A stretch of DNA of 64,000 nucleotides from positions 62,001 through 126,000 of the forward strand of contig JASANG010001770.1 of assembly GCA_030248215.1 (NCBI GenBank), in the 5' to 3' direction. The notes beneath the pieces were generated by a model, which was given only the letters and a program-made list of their open reading frames with translations, made no database searches and was not told the DNA's origin. Below, one piece after another: positions 12,701 to 25,000 of the stretch (positions are counted from its first letter, which is position 1; each line of letters begins with the position of its first letter). Both the position numbers and the translations under genes were made by a program. Origin of the DNA: Enoplolaimus lenunculus. Taxonomy: Eukaryota; Nematoda; Enoplea; Enoplida; Thoracostomopsidae.

Positions 12701-13129
12701 AAGTTTTGTATCAGTCCAGCCTCCAGGGGGGAGGGGTTACTAGTCAATCTGGGACTACAAATCAATCCCAACGTTTGTGATTTTTGTCGGTTATTCAGTA
12801 GTAATACATGAAACGACTGTCGAAATTTTTATAAATGAACGTAGCATCGTGCCGAAAATCCGTCTACGCCAGATGTGTGTGTAAGAGTATGAACGCATCA
12901 CAGTAATATTTTAAAATAGATAATATATATTATATTTCAGGCGTACGAGTATCCGGATTTCAAAAAACGTGAATATTTGAAAATTTTCCACCGGGTCGCC
13001 AGAAAACACGCATTCGACGTTGATCGATTCAATCAGTTGAAGCATGAACTCACGATTCGACAAGTTATGCTGGAACAGTTACGGAAACGCACTGCAACTG
13101 CGTTACCGCAACAACAACATTTACATTAG
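9775..13129 (+). CDS. MCU: Mitochondrial calcium uniporter pore subunit, 5' end missing
   Basis: MCU forms the Ca2+-selective pore of the inner mitochondrial membrane and drives matrix calcium uptake. Five exons join in frame: 9775-9948, 10213-10317, 10768-10916, 11277-11480 and 12941-13129, giving 272 residues to the TAG. Exons 1-2 encode the N-terminal domain ([21 protein letters not shown]). Exon 3 encodes the first coiled coil. Exon 4 encodes RTTRVLW, the first membrane helix, the [17 protein letters not shown] pore loop with the DIME filter at 11400-11411, and the second helix. Exon 5 encodes the C-terminal coiled coil. All introns have GT...AG ends and phases agree. The exon with the mitochondrial presequence lies upstream and was not found; the first visible exon begins mid-codon. 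The 1,460-bp last intron contains two tandem copies of the pore exon. Family assignment is certain; the missing start is the main gap. Confidence 0.96.
11398..11926 (+). repeat. Tandem triplication of the MCU pore exon
   Basis: A 172-bp unit, made of the last 81 bp of MCU exon 4 plus about 91 bp of the following intron, occurs three times: coding starts at 11400, 11572 and 11744. The first copy is the real exon end. Copy 2 stays open for 27 codons up to its own GTGAGT donor but reads NIME instead of DIME, with three further changes. Copy 3 keeps DIME and has a 10-bp duplication plus a 2-bp insertion that together restore frame. Neither extra copy has an AG acceptor directly before it; copy 2 has an in-frame TAA at 11557-11559. 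They therefore look like non-spliced pseudo-exons. Confidence 0.9.
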
Positions 13130-14204
13130 CGATTTTTACGCAATAATTCAGGTAGTAACCGAATATTAATCAGTTCGAGTGTAATTTTTGATTTTAAATG
13201 ACCACAACCGCAGATAAACGCACAGTTCGCTTTTACTGGCGGTGTAATACTTACTTAAAGGCTGAGCATTTAAATTTAAGTTATTGTAAAATGTAAAAAA
13301 AGTTAAATTAAAATTGAAACATTGCTATGCTTCGCTCGTAGTCAAAGTTATAGGCAATTTTCGTTTTGAAACTATTTTTTAATGTTCGTTTTCTGGTTCT
13401 AGAATTTCGGCTGCAACAAATGGTTTGTTTTTTGTTCGGAGTCATTTTAGTATTATTTGGTTATTTCCTAGAATATCTTATAGTGTTACCTCATGAGTTG
13501 ATGTGATATGCTGTATTGTGAATGGAAGATGATCTACAACTAAGGCTACGAACATGAAAAAATGACGGAATTTTCGGTATTTCTATAATGGAGCCGGAAT
13601 CGAGCATCCGGTTTTTATAGGAAACGTAAACTGACATCCGAGTAAGCCCTGGTAGCGATTGCATGCGATATTACGAACGCATGTCTTGTTGAGCTGGTAT
13701 AATAGGAGTGGAAGTTTAATTAAATTTACTTGCAGTTGCACGAAATTGCAATCGTTTGATCAGGAGTTGATTCATTTGCACAAAATAAATTTGTTTGTGG
13801 ACACTGCAGCCGCTTAATACTGATTTGGTGAACGGAAATTTATTGCACACATTGTGTGTGTTATATTAGTCTTTTCCATGATCCCTCAGTCAGCGTTTGC
13901 AGTTGGTAGTCTTTGTAGTATGTACCACACAGGTAAAATTAAAAAAATTAAATTTGGATGTTTAATTTAAATCGTGGCGTTTGTGGAGCCGAATATGTAA
14001 AAATTTGACAAATTCGAGCGTTTGTTGGCATTAACGGCCTATGGTTTGATGGAAAAGATTTGATTAACCAAACTATACGTTCGATGTTAGCTTGCCATTT
14101 ATAACCAGAGTATGTATGTTGAGGTGCAACTTTAGTCATTAGTATTTAGCTCAATTTACATTTTGTATTTAATACACGATTGTGTACTTGCATTTATTAT
14201 GTAT

Positions 14205-14683
14205 ATTAGAGCTGTCCCAGGGCCGGGCCGCGGGTACGGCGCCGGAAAGTGCCGGGGCCGTAATAGTAGACAATTTATGAAAATTTTTTTTACTGTTACA
14301 CTCGTATCCGATTGTTGTCGATAAAAATTAATTGATACCGTGATTTTAATATCAGCTGTATGATTTCGGAAACAGCATCGTATGTCACGCTGACACTTCA
14401 AACGAATATATCTAGCTATCTATATGTATGAATATGTAGTTTTCGAGCGTTATATATACTACATATTCACACGTATAGAAAACGAGATAATTCGTTTGAA
14501 TTGTCAGCGTGAAATACGATGCTGTTTTCGATATCAAAGTCACGGTTTGAATTATTTTTTGTAGACAACAGTGGGTTGCGAGTGAAACAGTTAAATATTT
14601 TCATAAATTGTCTACCATTTTGGAACCGGATCCGGCACTTTCTGACGCCAGGGCCCAAGACCCGGACCTGAGACAGCTCTAAT
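14205..14683. mobile_element. Long near-palindromic foldback element
   Basis: Opens ATTAGAGCTGTCCCAGGGCC and closes GACCTGAGACAGCTCTAAT. The two halves, each about 230 bp, are near reverse complements: for example GACAATTTATGAAAATTTT on the left against AAATATTTTCATAAATTGTC on the right, and CAGCATCGTATGTCACGCTGA against TCAGCGTGAAATACGATGCTG. Only a short spacer near 14410-14460 separates the arms. It is non-coding, and the transcript would form a long hairpin. Confidence 0.75.
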
Positions 14684-15160
14684 ATATATAAATATACATA
14701 ATATATATTATTTATTATATATAATTAATGAACAATATGTTATATGACAAAGGGGCTGTGGCTGCAATGGCGCTGGTAAAAGAAAGTTATCGAGTACCCA
14801 AGGTTAAGAGTCTCGGGTTTCACCTGGTGTCAGTTTTGCTTCTTAGACTAAAGCTCCAGACACCAAATGAGCATGGAAATTTGCAAACGGTTTTTTTCGC
14901 TTTTGAACAATTTCGTTCGACAAAAATCTGACGGTCTGTTACTTTTTAGACTCACGACCGTCTAAATTTAGTTGAAAACAGGTTACAGCAGAGTGAAAAA
15001 ATATCGCGTTAACCAAGACAGCTTTTTTTGCTGTAATTGAGTGCTGCAAACTGCAAAGGTGTACAGGAATGACAAATGAAGGCCCGAAATGTATGCAAAT
15101 TATTTGTTTAGTCAACTCGAAATAACCTTTATTTTCGCTACTCAAATAACAACTGAACCA

Positions 15161-15277
15161 AGGTGCAACCGGAATTACAATTTACCGGAACGGGAACCGG
15201 AAAATGAAAAAATGCCGGAACCGGAACCGGAAGGTGAAAAATGCCGGAACCGGAACCGGAATTCCGGTTCCACCCTG
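15161..15277. mobile_element. Short GGAACCGGAA foldback MITE
   Basis: Starts AGGTGCAACCGGAATTAC and ends GGAATTCCGGTTCCACCCTG. It contains two tandem AATGCCGGAACCGGAACC blocks. It is a shortened version of the element at 8552-8927. Confidence 0.6.
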
Positions 15278-16129
15278 AACTGAACCTTTAACAACGTATC
15301 TTGATAACTATTGAGGCGTTTTGAAATATTAGTAAACGGCAAATTATTTTCGGTTTCGCTTAGTGAATGAAGGATATGAAACATCACTTGTTTTCGCAAC
15401 GTATTGTTCTAATAACCGTTGTTGCTGTGGGTGCGTTATCTTGGACATTGATGCCCGTTAATAGTACCCTTATGACATTTTTCATGTAACACTGTTGCTT
15501 GAGCTGTCTTAAACAACAGTGTCCGTCGACAATCCGGTTGCCAACTGTACAAATAGGACTTGACGGCGGTACGTAATGCTCTTAAGAGAATTGAGATGAT
15601 TTTAATTAGCTACACGGCTTCAAACAGTACTTTGTTGTATTTGAAACCATGCCATTGAGTTTTAGGAGAATAAATGACAGCGAATTACATAATAATATAT
15701 CCAGTTAGCATGTAACATTTTTGGGCAACGGTAAACGGCTATTTTACTCAGGGTTCGACCCTTTATGAAAAAAGTTTAGCTGGAGTCGGTAACCACGCTA
15801 TCCAGCGCGGGTGCTCCCACTACCACCAGCAAATCTGTTGTGCATTTTGCAATTAAAGTTGACCGTTATTGACAGGGTACGATGTATACGCAGTGCATTT
15901 TTTCATCGTTTATATTCTAGTTTTCAGCGATAAATACCTGGTCAAACTAGAATACTAGAGACAATCGTATTTTTCTGGCAAATGAGGCAAGAACCGGAGA
16001 ATTTTGTGTAATACTTGCTGAAGAACTCTGCCGTTATGCCGTCCATGGAAAATTCTGTGGTATTGACAATGCCAAGTGTAACAAAATATAAAGGATCGGT
16101 GTTATTTCAGGAACGGCATGTCATTAGTG

Positions 16130-16387
16130 CACTGCAAAAAATGGTGAGTCAAATTGAACTATCTCTAAAATAAGCTCTACGGGACTACACAAACTGAGTC
16201 AAATTCGACTCTGCCAGAGTCAAATTCGACTCTGCCAGAGTCAAATTCGACTCTGCCAGAGTCAAATTCGTCTAACTGAGTCACACGTTTGCCGCTGGCG
16301 GAGTCGAATTTGACTCTCAGTTTGTGTAATCCCGTAGAGCATATTTCGGAGAGAGTCAGTTTGACTCGCTCGCCATTTTTTGCAGTG
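16130..16387. mobile_element. GAGTC MITE with three internal 21-bp units
   Basis: Ends are CACTGCAAAAAATGGTGAGTC and CTCGCCATTTTTTGCAGTG. Inside these come arms with CTCTACGGGACTACACAAAC and its inverse. The centre has three full tandem 21-bp units starting GAGTCAAATTCGACTCTGCC. Other copies lie at 16695, 26288, 28126, 35054 and 40489. It is non-coding and typical of a Tc1-like or other MITE in size and structure. Confidence 0.75.
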
Positions 16388-16694
16388 TGATTTATGAATT
16401 TAATTTTGGCTCCGATTACATTTAGTATTGTTTTTTTTTAGTTTTAGTTTGTTTAGCCTGGTTGTATATTAATATAATAGTCGATAAGAGCTATTGTTTA
16501 TTGTCATTGCGCTTATATTTATTCGATAGTATGAATGGCTTTGCTTTAATGTCCGGTGATTTAATAGCGAGTGCAATAAATTACTATACGTTTAGTACGG
16601 TATGCGTGTAAATCCGCTCTTATTCGGGTCACTACAGTAATGAACGTGTTTTTAAGCCATAGCCCCGCCCCCTGCCGTAATTACGACACTGTCT

Positions 16695-16906
16695 ACACGG
16701 CAAAAAATGGTGAGTCAAATTGACTCCCTCTGAAATAGGCTCTACGGGACTACACAAACTGAGTCAAATTCGACTCTGCCAGAGTCAAACGTGCGACTAA
16801 GTGAGTCGAATGTGACTCTGGCGGAATCTAATTTGACTCAATTTGTGTAGTCCCGTAGAGCCTATTTCGGAGAGAGTCAATTTGACTCACCATTTTTTTG
16901 CAGTGT
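16695..16906. mobile_element. GAGTC MITE, basic form
   Basis: Has the same termini as the 16130 copy (CGGCAAAAAATGGTGAGTCA...TGACTCACCATTTTTTTGCAG) and the same CTACGGGACTACACAAACTG arms, with one central 21-bp unit on each side. It lies 307 bp from the previous copy in the same orientation. A TTATTCGGGTCACTACAGTA terminus of another family sits between them at 16619. Confidence 0.75.
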
Positions 16907-17547
16907 ATAAGGCGATCGATCAGTTACGTATTGTGTTTTAAGACACAAATCATAGTGTAACTTAGCTAATTAACGGCAAAATTTTGCATTGGGATTTAGT
17001 TTCAGGTTTAATACTTATAATAAAATGGTGACAATAGAATGTTGATAAGCTGTGTTTTGTATACAATACCAGACCACCACGTATTAAAGCAGGCAAACGA
17101 ACGTTGTTTGCATTCTGCTGGTATAAATTAACTATACCTTAGAACCACATTTCATGAATAGTTAATGCGGCTAAATTGGAGAACGATAGAGGTATATAGT
17201 ATATAGATTAGATTTTTGCCTAAAAGAAGACAATGCTATTAACGGTTTTGGTTGAGCGCATGCTTGTCTATTATATTTGGTTTAGGTTCTTTGTCGCGGC
17301 GGTGTGATGGAGTTGGCATATAAATGGGCCCGTTTTGCTGGATTGGTTTGGCTTTTTACGTGTAGGAGGCGAATAGTTTTTTGACAGGCTTCAGGGACCG
17401 TTTACAGAGTAAAGTTCTAGCGTATACGTGGTCAGAGGGGTTATGTCGAGTGTGAAATACTGTTGGTCGGGAATATAAGAGTCCTGGTATGTTTTGTGTG
17501 GGTATCTTATTGTAAACATAGTTGGTGGTGAAAAATGAAAATTGCTT

Positions 17548-17728
17548 GGGCTCATGTGAAACGATCAGGGACGGAACGTTTTTTGCGGGACCGCAATAAA
17601 GTGAGATTAATCTGTAGACTATTTTTTGTATAGGCTTTAGGCTTAGATATAAGCTGATTTTTTACGCAGGTTTAAACTTAGAAATATGCTTGTACTACTG
17701 TTACGGCCTTGTTCTATACATTGACCAT
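17548..17728 (+). mobile_element. TTAGGC MITE, type B2, diverged
   Basis: Left end GGGCTCATGTGAAACGATCAG, then GGACGGAACGTTTTTTGCGGG. The right end is ATGCTTGTACTACTGTTACGG and CTTGTTCTATACATTGACC. The internal TTAGGC run is decayed to GGCTTTAGGCTTAG. It belongs to the B2 family defined by the copies at 19893, 23246, 24003, 30567 and 36751. Confidence 0.55.
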
Positions 17729-17967
17729 TGCTCGTGTTGCGTACATATATTCTATGCTAAATGCCAAGGAGTTTGGCCACATGCGTTATGATTTCGGTTC
17801 TTCCGTCGCCATATTTATACGTGTTTTACTGTTTATATGTTATAAAGTATTTGTCTTGTTTAATGATCGAGCGGTAGAAACAAGCAAACATATTGAGACA
17901 GAGGCAGAAAACGTAGTAAACTTTAATATATGCTTAAACACAGCAGGATGAAAGCGACGTGAAAACC

Positions 17968-18415
17968 ATTGGGCGGAGCCGGTAACCGGAGGTCTGCCTC
18001 TGGCTCCGGCAGACAGTTTGCCTCCGGTCCCGGTAGAATTTTTGCCGGAGGTTCCTACAATTTCGGCAGTAAAATCTTGATTTTCAAAATATCTACAGCT
18101 CGTTTCGTTTTACTTTTGTCACAATCTTCAGGAAAGAATTTCCGACATTTCGAGGAAAATTTGCTTATTAATGCACCGTCCACTTTATTTTGCGTCCATG
18201 CCGTGGAAATAGAAGTTGTCAATTCACCGTCTGAGTAAATGCAAACTGCTCGGGGCGGTAAACAGAAAACAGAAAAACAACTTTAACTATGTATTGCAGA
18301 TATTGGCTAAAATTAACTAATTACACATCATTTTACTACCTATTATTTCGCCTCGCCTACGGCTCCGGCAAGTTTTGTTGATCTTCGGCTCCAGTATTTT
18401 CCACCTCCTGTTGCA
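17968..18415. repeat. GGCTCCGGC inverted repeat
   Basis: GC-rich left end with GGAGCCGGTAACCGGAGG and CTCTGGCTCCGGCAGAC, and GC-rich right end with CGCCTACGGCTCCGGC and CTTCGGCTCCAG, separated by AT-rich DNA. The arrangement resembles the CCGG foldback families, but only one copy is visible, so the limits are approximate. Confidence 0.35.
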
Positions 18416-18607
18416 AACTGATAATTACAGCTAATAAAAGTAACATATTGAATTCGGATATTAAAATAATGTGTGTTAAAAAAAAATTTTAAGCTTCCTT
18501 TCTGAAAAATCTCGCTTATAAAAGATTTAAAAACTGCCACAACGTAATACAAAAGAGAAACTAAACTGAAGAACACAACTTTTATCAAAGTGCGAAAAAA
18601 TGGTTGT

Positions 18608-19040
18608 TGTATTGACCCAAATAAGGGGGGGTCCCCATTTAAAGTCTGAATCATTTGGAGTCCGTATCCCTAATAAGACTCCGTAAGCGCATAGAGTCCC
18701 TAAACCCTAATTAGAGTCCTTAAATGTCGAATAACCCTAATTGTAGCGCACAAATGACTTCAGGACCAAATAATATGAGTTCGAAACTTTAAAGCGTACT
18801 TAAATTTTGAAAGTATATTCCTAAAAGTATAACACTGTATTATCGCTCAAGCTATTGACACAAGACAAATAAACGTTTAATTCAACGGACAATTGCAGTA
18901 CCGAATATATATCAGTAACGAAGGGCGGCGGAGCGTGGGTTGAAAATAAATAACAGCCCATAACCGAATAACAAGAAGGGTACCCTCTGGAGAGGCCAAA
19001 TAAATATCAGTCCCCCCTCTTATTCAGGTCACTACAGTAC
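18608..19040. mobile_element. TACTGTAGTGACCC element, copy 1
   Basis: Left end TGTATTGACCCAAATAAGG and right end CTCTTATTCAGGTCACTACAG are inverted matches. The interior includes GAGTCCGTATCCC, CCCTAATTAGAGTCC, CCGAATATATATCAGTAACG and AGGGCGGCGGAG. These internal blocks recur in the same order in the next copy at 19326, 286 bp downstream. Confidence 0.65.
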
Positions 19041-19162
19041 CGAAATAACGAGTGCCACCGGTAACAATTCCTCCATAGCCGAAGGCTGGGTGTAGACCAG
19101 CCATCCGCTTCTTGTAGAAATTGTAGTATTAGTATAAAGCGTAAAAATAAGGTTGACATACG

Positions 19163-19253
19163 TAAAGCCTAAACAAGAAATTGGTCTAAATTATAAGTTT
19201 AAACTATTGCAGTCCCGCAGAAAAACGTTCTGCCCCTGATCTTTACATGGGCG
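19163..19253 (-). mobile_element. Truncated B2 MITE end
   Basis: Reverse-complement match to the left half of the B2 family: AGTCCCGCAGAAAAACGTTC, then TGCCCCTGATCTTTACATGGG. The TTAGGC-bearing half is missing. Confidence 0.5.
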
Positions 19254-19325
19254 CAAGCTTGGAATATATATTACATCAAATATATTAATTAGGTACTTTT
19301 ATCATTTATACACTGCGTTAATGGT

Positions 19326-19649
19326 ATACTGTAGTGACCCGAATAAGAGGCGCCCACATTTTGAATCCCAATCAATACGAGTCCGTCAGAGTCCGTAAAC
19401 GGACAGAGTTCATTAACCCTAATTAGAATTCATAATCGTCAGTTAATATTTATAATTGTTGTGCATGAACGAGTCCAGGACCATACAAACATTAGTTTAA
19501 CGGATAGTTGCAAAACCGGATATATATCAGTAACGTAGGGCGGCAGAGTACGGTGTTTATCAATAAATAACAGTTCATAACCGAATGACATGGGGTACCC
19601 ACCTGCAGAAGCCAAATCAAATCACTGTTTTATTCGAGTCACTACAGTA
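19326..19649. mobile_element. TACTGTAGTGACCC element, copy 2
   Basis: Begins TACTGTAGTGACCCGAATAAG and ends TTTTATTCGAGTCACTACAGT. It shares the CCCTAATTAGAATTC, GATATATATCAGTAACGTAGG and GGGCGGCAGAG blocks with copy 1 but lacks about 110 bp of its interior. Confidence 0.65.
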
Positions 19650-19892
19650 CACTTCATCTTCATGCGTGTCGTATTTTATAAAATCGTTTCATGATCAACA
19701 AATATTCGTCGACAACCAATGTTTTTCATACAATCACAACGCGACTGATCGACTTAAATCGTTGCAAGTCCAAGTTTCCCGCGGTGTAAAAATGAAATCA
19801 TTTTCGATTTGACAGACCAAACTATTCAAGTGAATTTGTTGTTTTTTACACAATTTCGAAACGCACCTTTCAGTTGATATAAATGAAAAACT

Positions 19893-20100
19893 GGCCCATG
19901 TAACGATCAGGCGCGGAACGGTTTTTCTGTGTGACTAGAAAGTGAGTAAGCTTAACGCTGTACACTAATTTTTTCGCATGGCTTTAGGGTTAGGTTTAGG
20001 CTTAGGAATATGCTCATTCTTATACGATTAGTTTTAGGCTTAGGCTTAAGCTTAAGAATATGCTTATAATATTGTTCCGCCCCTGTTCTTTACATTGGCT
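19893..20100 (+). mobile_element. TTAGGC MITE, type B2
   Basis: Starts GGCCCATGTAACGATCAGG and ends CCGCCCCTGTTCTTTACATTG, with inverted ends. The interior has GTGACTAGAAAGTGAGTAAGC, then two groups of degenerate TTTAGGCTTAGG repeats, each followed by GAATATGCTCATTC or GAATATGCTTATAA. It has no open frame. Confidence 0.7.
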
Positions 20101-20560
20101 GAAAAACTTAAAAGCTCATTAATCATAAAAAGCTGATCGCTTGTATACGCAACTTAACCCTACCCTCCAACCAGCTTCAAGGGGGTCGCTAGTTTACTGT
20201 TAAAATGTGTGAGAAAAAGTTAATGTTTTTTCCCACGTTTCATTTTCAAATTTTCACTGTTTTTCAATTAAAATACACGATTTAGTGATTATTGTTTTTG
20301 TTTAAACGTATCATAAGTTTTTATTTATAATCTTTACACCGTGAAAGTATATTTCAAATCATTTTTGAGCAAACGCCGGCTGCTGGCAACGATAACGTGA
20401 AATGCCCAAATATTTTTAAGACGTAAAAAGGGTAGAAAATTGGTTCAATGGGTAATTGCACATTGGGTTGATGTTTTCTCAATTTAAGGCCGGCTATCAG
20501 CTTCAAAATAATTTTAACTGAAATTAATTGCAGAGTTGAATACTGTTTTTGTAGACTTCT

Positions 20561-20675
20561 TGTTTAAGTTTAGGAATATTCTCATACTTACGATTAGGTT
20601 TAATATGCTTAGGCTTAGGCTTAGGCTTAGGAATATGCTTATACTACTGTTCCGGCCCAGTTCTATACATGGGCC
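20561..20675 (+). mobile_element. Right half of a B2 TTAGGC MITE
   Basis: Has three consecutive perfect TTAGGC units followed by TTAGGAATATGCTTATACTA, CTGTTCCGGCCCAGTTCTAT and ACATGGGCC, as in the right half of the copies at 30567 and 36751. The left half is absent. Confidence 0.6.
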
Positions 20676-21382
20676 CAAAACGTCTTCAGCCATTAATATA
20701 CCATGTGATTATTTTCTTGGTTTTTAGTGCAGGTACGAGTAGGGTTGGGTATAAATAGTGATTTATTATATTTTAATAAAAGTTTCTCAGGCGATTTAAA
20801 TTTGACAAATTTGAAATAATTAATTTTTTTATAATTACCTTGTCTTCAATTACAGATTAAAAACAGTTGCACTTGAACTATGTATATGTATACTTAAAAT
20901 ATCAACACACGAAAAAAACTCTCACTTTTTTGTTTTCATTTTTCCTCCCACGAAAAGAAAACAGCGTGTGGGGTGACGCTGGGTTGATTTTTGTTGATAG
21001 GTTTACAGTAGAAATTTGCGTGCCCATGAAAAGTTTTTGAAACGAATGTTTGGTTTAGAAAACAAAATAATTATTTAGGCCGTTGCACATGAAAAACAAA
21101 CGCACCAATCGAAGTCAAAATTGTGAGATAATTAAGTGATAATGCGTATAATTGAAATTAACTCTATATATTATTAATTGGCTTTGTTATAAATTCTGTA
21201 ATATTGCGTTTTATATTAAACATTTTTTTTCGATATATAAGCAGCTGACAAATGTGCAATTTGTTCATTCAGTTTGATATTGTGCTATTGAGTGTCTTAG
21301 TGCATTGGCATGCGGCGATATATATGTTTTTTCAGGTTGTTGTTTACGTTTTGAGGCACAGTAGAAGATGCAAGGTTTTGCG

Positions 21383-21574
21383 GCTTATGTTACTTTAAGG
21401 AGCGCCCAGGTTTCTTTGTGGGTCTATAAAATAGTAGGTTTAGATTCTAGATTACATTTTTTTGCTTAGGCTTAGGCTTAGGCTTAGGAACACATTTTTG
21501 CAACGCTTATGCTTAGGCTTAGGCTAAAGAAACACGCTTAATCTACTGTTACGCCCCTTAAAGTAACATTGGTC
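21383..21574 (+). mobile_element. TTAGGC MITE, type B1
   Basis: Termini are GGCTTATGTTACTTTAAGG and CCCTTAAAGTAACATTGGTC, inverted. The interior has GGTTTCTTTGTGGGTCTATA and then three perfect tandem TTAGGC units, GAACACATTTTTGCAACGC and further TTAGGC units. It is the clearest B1 copy. Confidence 0.7.
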
Positions 21575-21810
21575 GGTTTTGCAGTGTATCTGTAAAGGTA
21601 TATTTTCGTTTGAAATTTTGCAATTAAGTGCTCATTAGCAAGTATTGGGATATTTCAGCTGGTTATAACTTAAAATTACATTTTGTGAGCTTCAGATGAG
21701 CAATTTTTGTTGCAAAATTTTTACAACTTTGAATTCGGTATGTTGTTTCGACGCTTCACGATAAACATTGCTATAATTAATACCTATTATTAGTGTCGTT
21801 ATTGCTGATA

Positions 21811-21899
21811 TAAAGATCAGGGGCGGAACGTTTTTCTCCGGGACTGCAATTTGAGTAAGCATTAGCTTAAAACTACTTTTTGCTTAGGCTTTAGGCTGA
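21811..21899 (+). mobile_element. Left half of a B2 TTAGGC MITE
   Basis: TAAAGATCAGGGGCGGAACG, then TTTTTCTCCGGGACTGC and TTTTTGCTTAGGCTTTAGGC match the left part of the B2 family. The right terminus is missing. It ends about 130 bp before the collagen start codon. Confidence 0.55.
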
Positions 21900-22031
21900 A
21901 TTGTGTTTATTAGTTTTTACTACAAATTCTTTGCTACGCCGTTGGTACCACCCTGCATGTCTTATAATTGTTTATTTTTTTATTAATTTTAAGCTTTTAA
22001 CATTTTCTCTTTTAACTAAATTTAAAAAACT

Positions 22032-25000
22032 ATGACTGCTAATCGTGAAAATTCGTATGAAATGATAAAGTTTGACGAAGCGGATCATCGTCATGCGCGC
22101 AAAATTGCATTTGCTGCAGTTGTACTGTCAACAGTTGCAGTTGTTAGCACAATAATAACACTGCCATTGTTGTACAGTTACATACAGCAATTGCAATCGC
22201 ATTTGTCGAATGAAGTCGATTTTTGTCAGGTATGGTATTATTAATCCGGCCTATGTTACTTTATGGGGCGACCAGGTTTCTGGTGGGCCTATAAACGAGT
22301 AGGTTTAGATTCTTGATTACATTTTTTTTGCTGAGACTTAGGCTTATGCTTAGGATCACATTTTTGAAACGCTTAGGCTTACTTAGGCGTAGACTTAGGA
22401 ATTCGCTTAATCTACTATCACGCCCATAAAAATAACATTGGCCATTAATCCTATATATACTTGTTTGACAGTTTACAACGCTGACCCAAAATTAGCAAAT
22501 ATGCCGCAAAGGTTGACGTGGAGCGGCTTGTGGCAACCCTTATCTGCCCGGCTTTACGAGCCATTCTTGAAGCCTGGCAGAGGGGACCCTGCAAAACAAT
22601 TTTCTCAAAACAGTTTTTGAGCCTTTTCTGTTGATTTCTCTATTTTTTATATTTTTGTGGAATCAAATAAATTTCCCATTCAAACTTTTACTTGTTCAGT
22701 ACAGTTGTAAATTAAATTAGCAAACGGAAGACCGGAAAAACTCAATAAACGATAAACATATTTTAGATAAGTCAGTCTGCAGAAAATATTTCAGCTTTAG
22801 ATTTGAGATAGAAAATTCAAAAACCGAGGCAAAACGCATCCCCTTTTTGCCCCACATGAGGCGGCTCGCACAATGGGGGTTTATGAAATACTAATTTTGC
22901 CTTGTATCATTAAGCCTCGATGTCCACTTTCATCGCTCGGTGCTCATATTGTGAATTCTGTCGATGTCGATAGTTGAAAAGAATATCCAGTGGCGAAATT
23001 TTTAACGTTATGATGTTCAGTTAAAACATTTTTCAAACTGAAAAGTATAAATAATGATAGAATTAAGTTAAAAAATACACATCTTTGATTAAGCGTTGCG
23101 GAGTTGGACCTTATGACCCTGCCTGTAGGTATGAATGCTTTTATGATACTCTTGTTTTCTATACTTGGTTTGAACTTTAACACGAGCTAACTTAGATATT
23201 TTATCTGCTTAATAGAAAACATACTGATATTTCTTTGGTTAGATCGGTTCATGTAAGGATCAGGGGCAGAACGTTTTTCTATGGGACTAGAACAGAATAA
23301 GCTTAAGCTTTACACTAATTTTTTGATTGGCTTACGTTTAGGCTTAGGTTTAGAAATAAACTCATTCTTACACTTAGGCTTAGACTTCGGCTTGGGCGTA
23401 ATAGGCTGAGAAATAAGCTTATAATACTGTTCCGTCCCTGTTCTTTACATTGTGTACTGTACACTGGTTGTTAACTCTGGCATTTTATTATTATATCACA
23501 CATCGATTTATCGAATTGAACACAATATTTTATTAATTGGTTCAATTTAAAATTTACAATTTGTTTCAAATTTCAGAGTCGGTATCAAGAGATACGCCAC
23601 AAAATCACCAAGACGTCATCACAAATTCACACCAACGCTAATCGGTTGAAACGCGACACGTGGTTGTTTGGTCAAGCACTGGGTGGATTTGGAGGCGGCT
23701 TTGTTGGGGCCGGATGTAAGTTTTTATATGTTCACGAGAGTGTCACGATAATTTGTCGCCCGACAACTGGTAATCCGATTTCCCCCCCCCCACTCGACAA
23801 TGTGTCGCTCATCATTATGCGTATACTTGGGCTTTGGGTTTAGGATTACGCTTAGGATTATGCTTAGATTTATTTATAGGTTTTAGGACGTTGGTGCGTG
23901 ACAAGTTGTCACGCGACAAATTGTCGTAGATTCGTTTACCAATCCGTGGAAAGAGAGTATCAGGGAAGGGAGCTGAACTACTTGGAAAACCTTTGGTTTT
24001 CGGGGCCAATGTAAAGAACATGGGCGGAACAGTATTATAAACATATTCCTAAGTCTAAGCCAAAGTATAACCCTAAGCATAAGAATGACATATTCCTAAG
24101 CCTAAGCCTAAGCCTAGGGTCTATTAAGCCAAGCAAAAATTAGTCTAAACCATAAGCTTACTCTATTCTAGTCCCACAGAAAAACGTCCCCCCGTGATCT
24201 TTACATGGGCCGTCTTCGGAACGAATATTTTATCTCTGTTTCCAAACTGTTCGATATATCTGCATGTCCGCTTAAGCTTTTTGCCCCGCTTACCCTAGCG
24301 TTTTGAGGCTTCCTACGATCCTGTACATTTTAAATACATACCCAGCTTTTTCAACTTTATTTCATTGGCTGATGTTTTTTAAACACATATTTTACTCAAA
24401 TTTCAGGCTGTACTTGTCACCAAGGACGAGCCGGACCAGTTGGCGATCAAGGCCAGCAGGGTGAGCCAGGTTCAACTGGCGACGAAGGCAAAACAGGACA
24501 GCCTGGCATTGATGGTTCGGTCACAGCGGCAGACATCGCATCCATCAAAGAACCGTGCATGGTGTGTCCACCTGGATTGCCTGGACTTCTAGGAAATCCT
24601 GGGTAAGAGCTTTTACGTTTTAACGGTTGAATTCAAGTTCAAATTAATCTGCTTGCGGTCTTGTTTAAGAAAACCGCAAAGTTTGATGTTTGTTTTTTGA
24701 AATGAAGCCTTTTGCAGCTTTATTCGTTAAATTAGCACATTTGGTAAGAAACGTAACATGTCAAAATCGTTTCAATTTCTTAAATATTAACCCTTTCCTG
24801 CATGAATATTTTCTATGTTATCTATTGTGTTTACACTGAAGCCTTGCAGGGATTTATTAATACTGAGTAAACACGTCAAGTCAGTCGCCATCCGTCCCGT
24901 CCGGTGCTGGCCCTCACCGTCCGTCACGATGCGGTGTCATACGTGAAACCCTTACCATGCCAAAATATCAAGAACCGTTTACTGTAGCAACCCGACGGGG

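Larger units (their letters stand above)
13130..22031. other. Repeat-rich spacer between MCU and the collagen gene
   Basis: No gene is supported on either strand in almost 9 kb. Roughly a third is accounted for by the foldback, GAGTC, TTAGGC and TACTGTAGTGACCC elements listed separately. The rest is AT-rich single-copy DNA with fragments of the same families, for example a TTATTCGGGTCACTACAGTA end at 16619-16639. A possible AATAAA for MCU lies at 13794-13799, far from its stop and uncertain. Confidence 0.6.
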
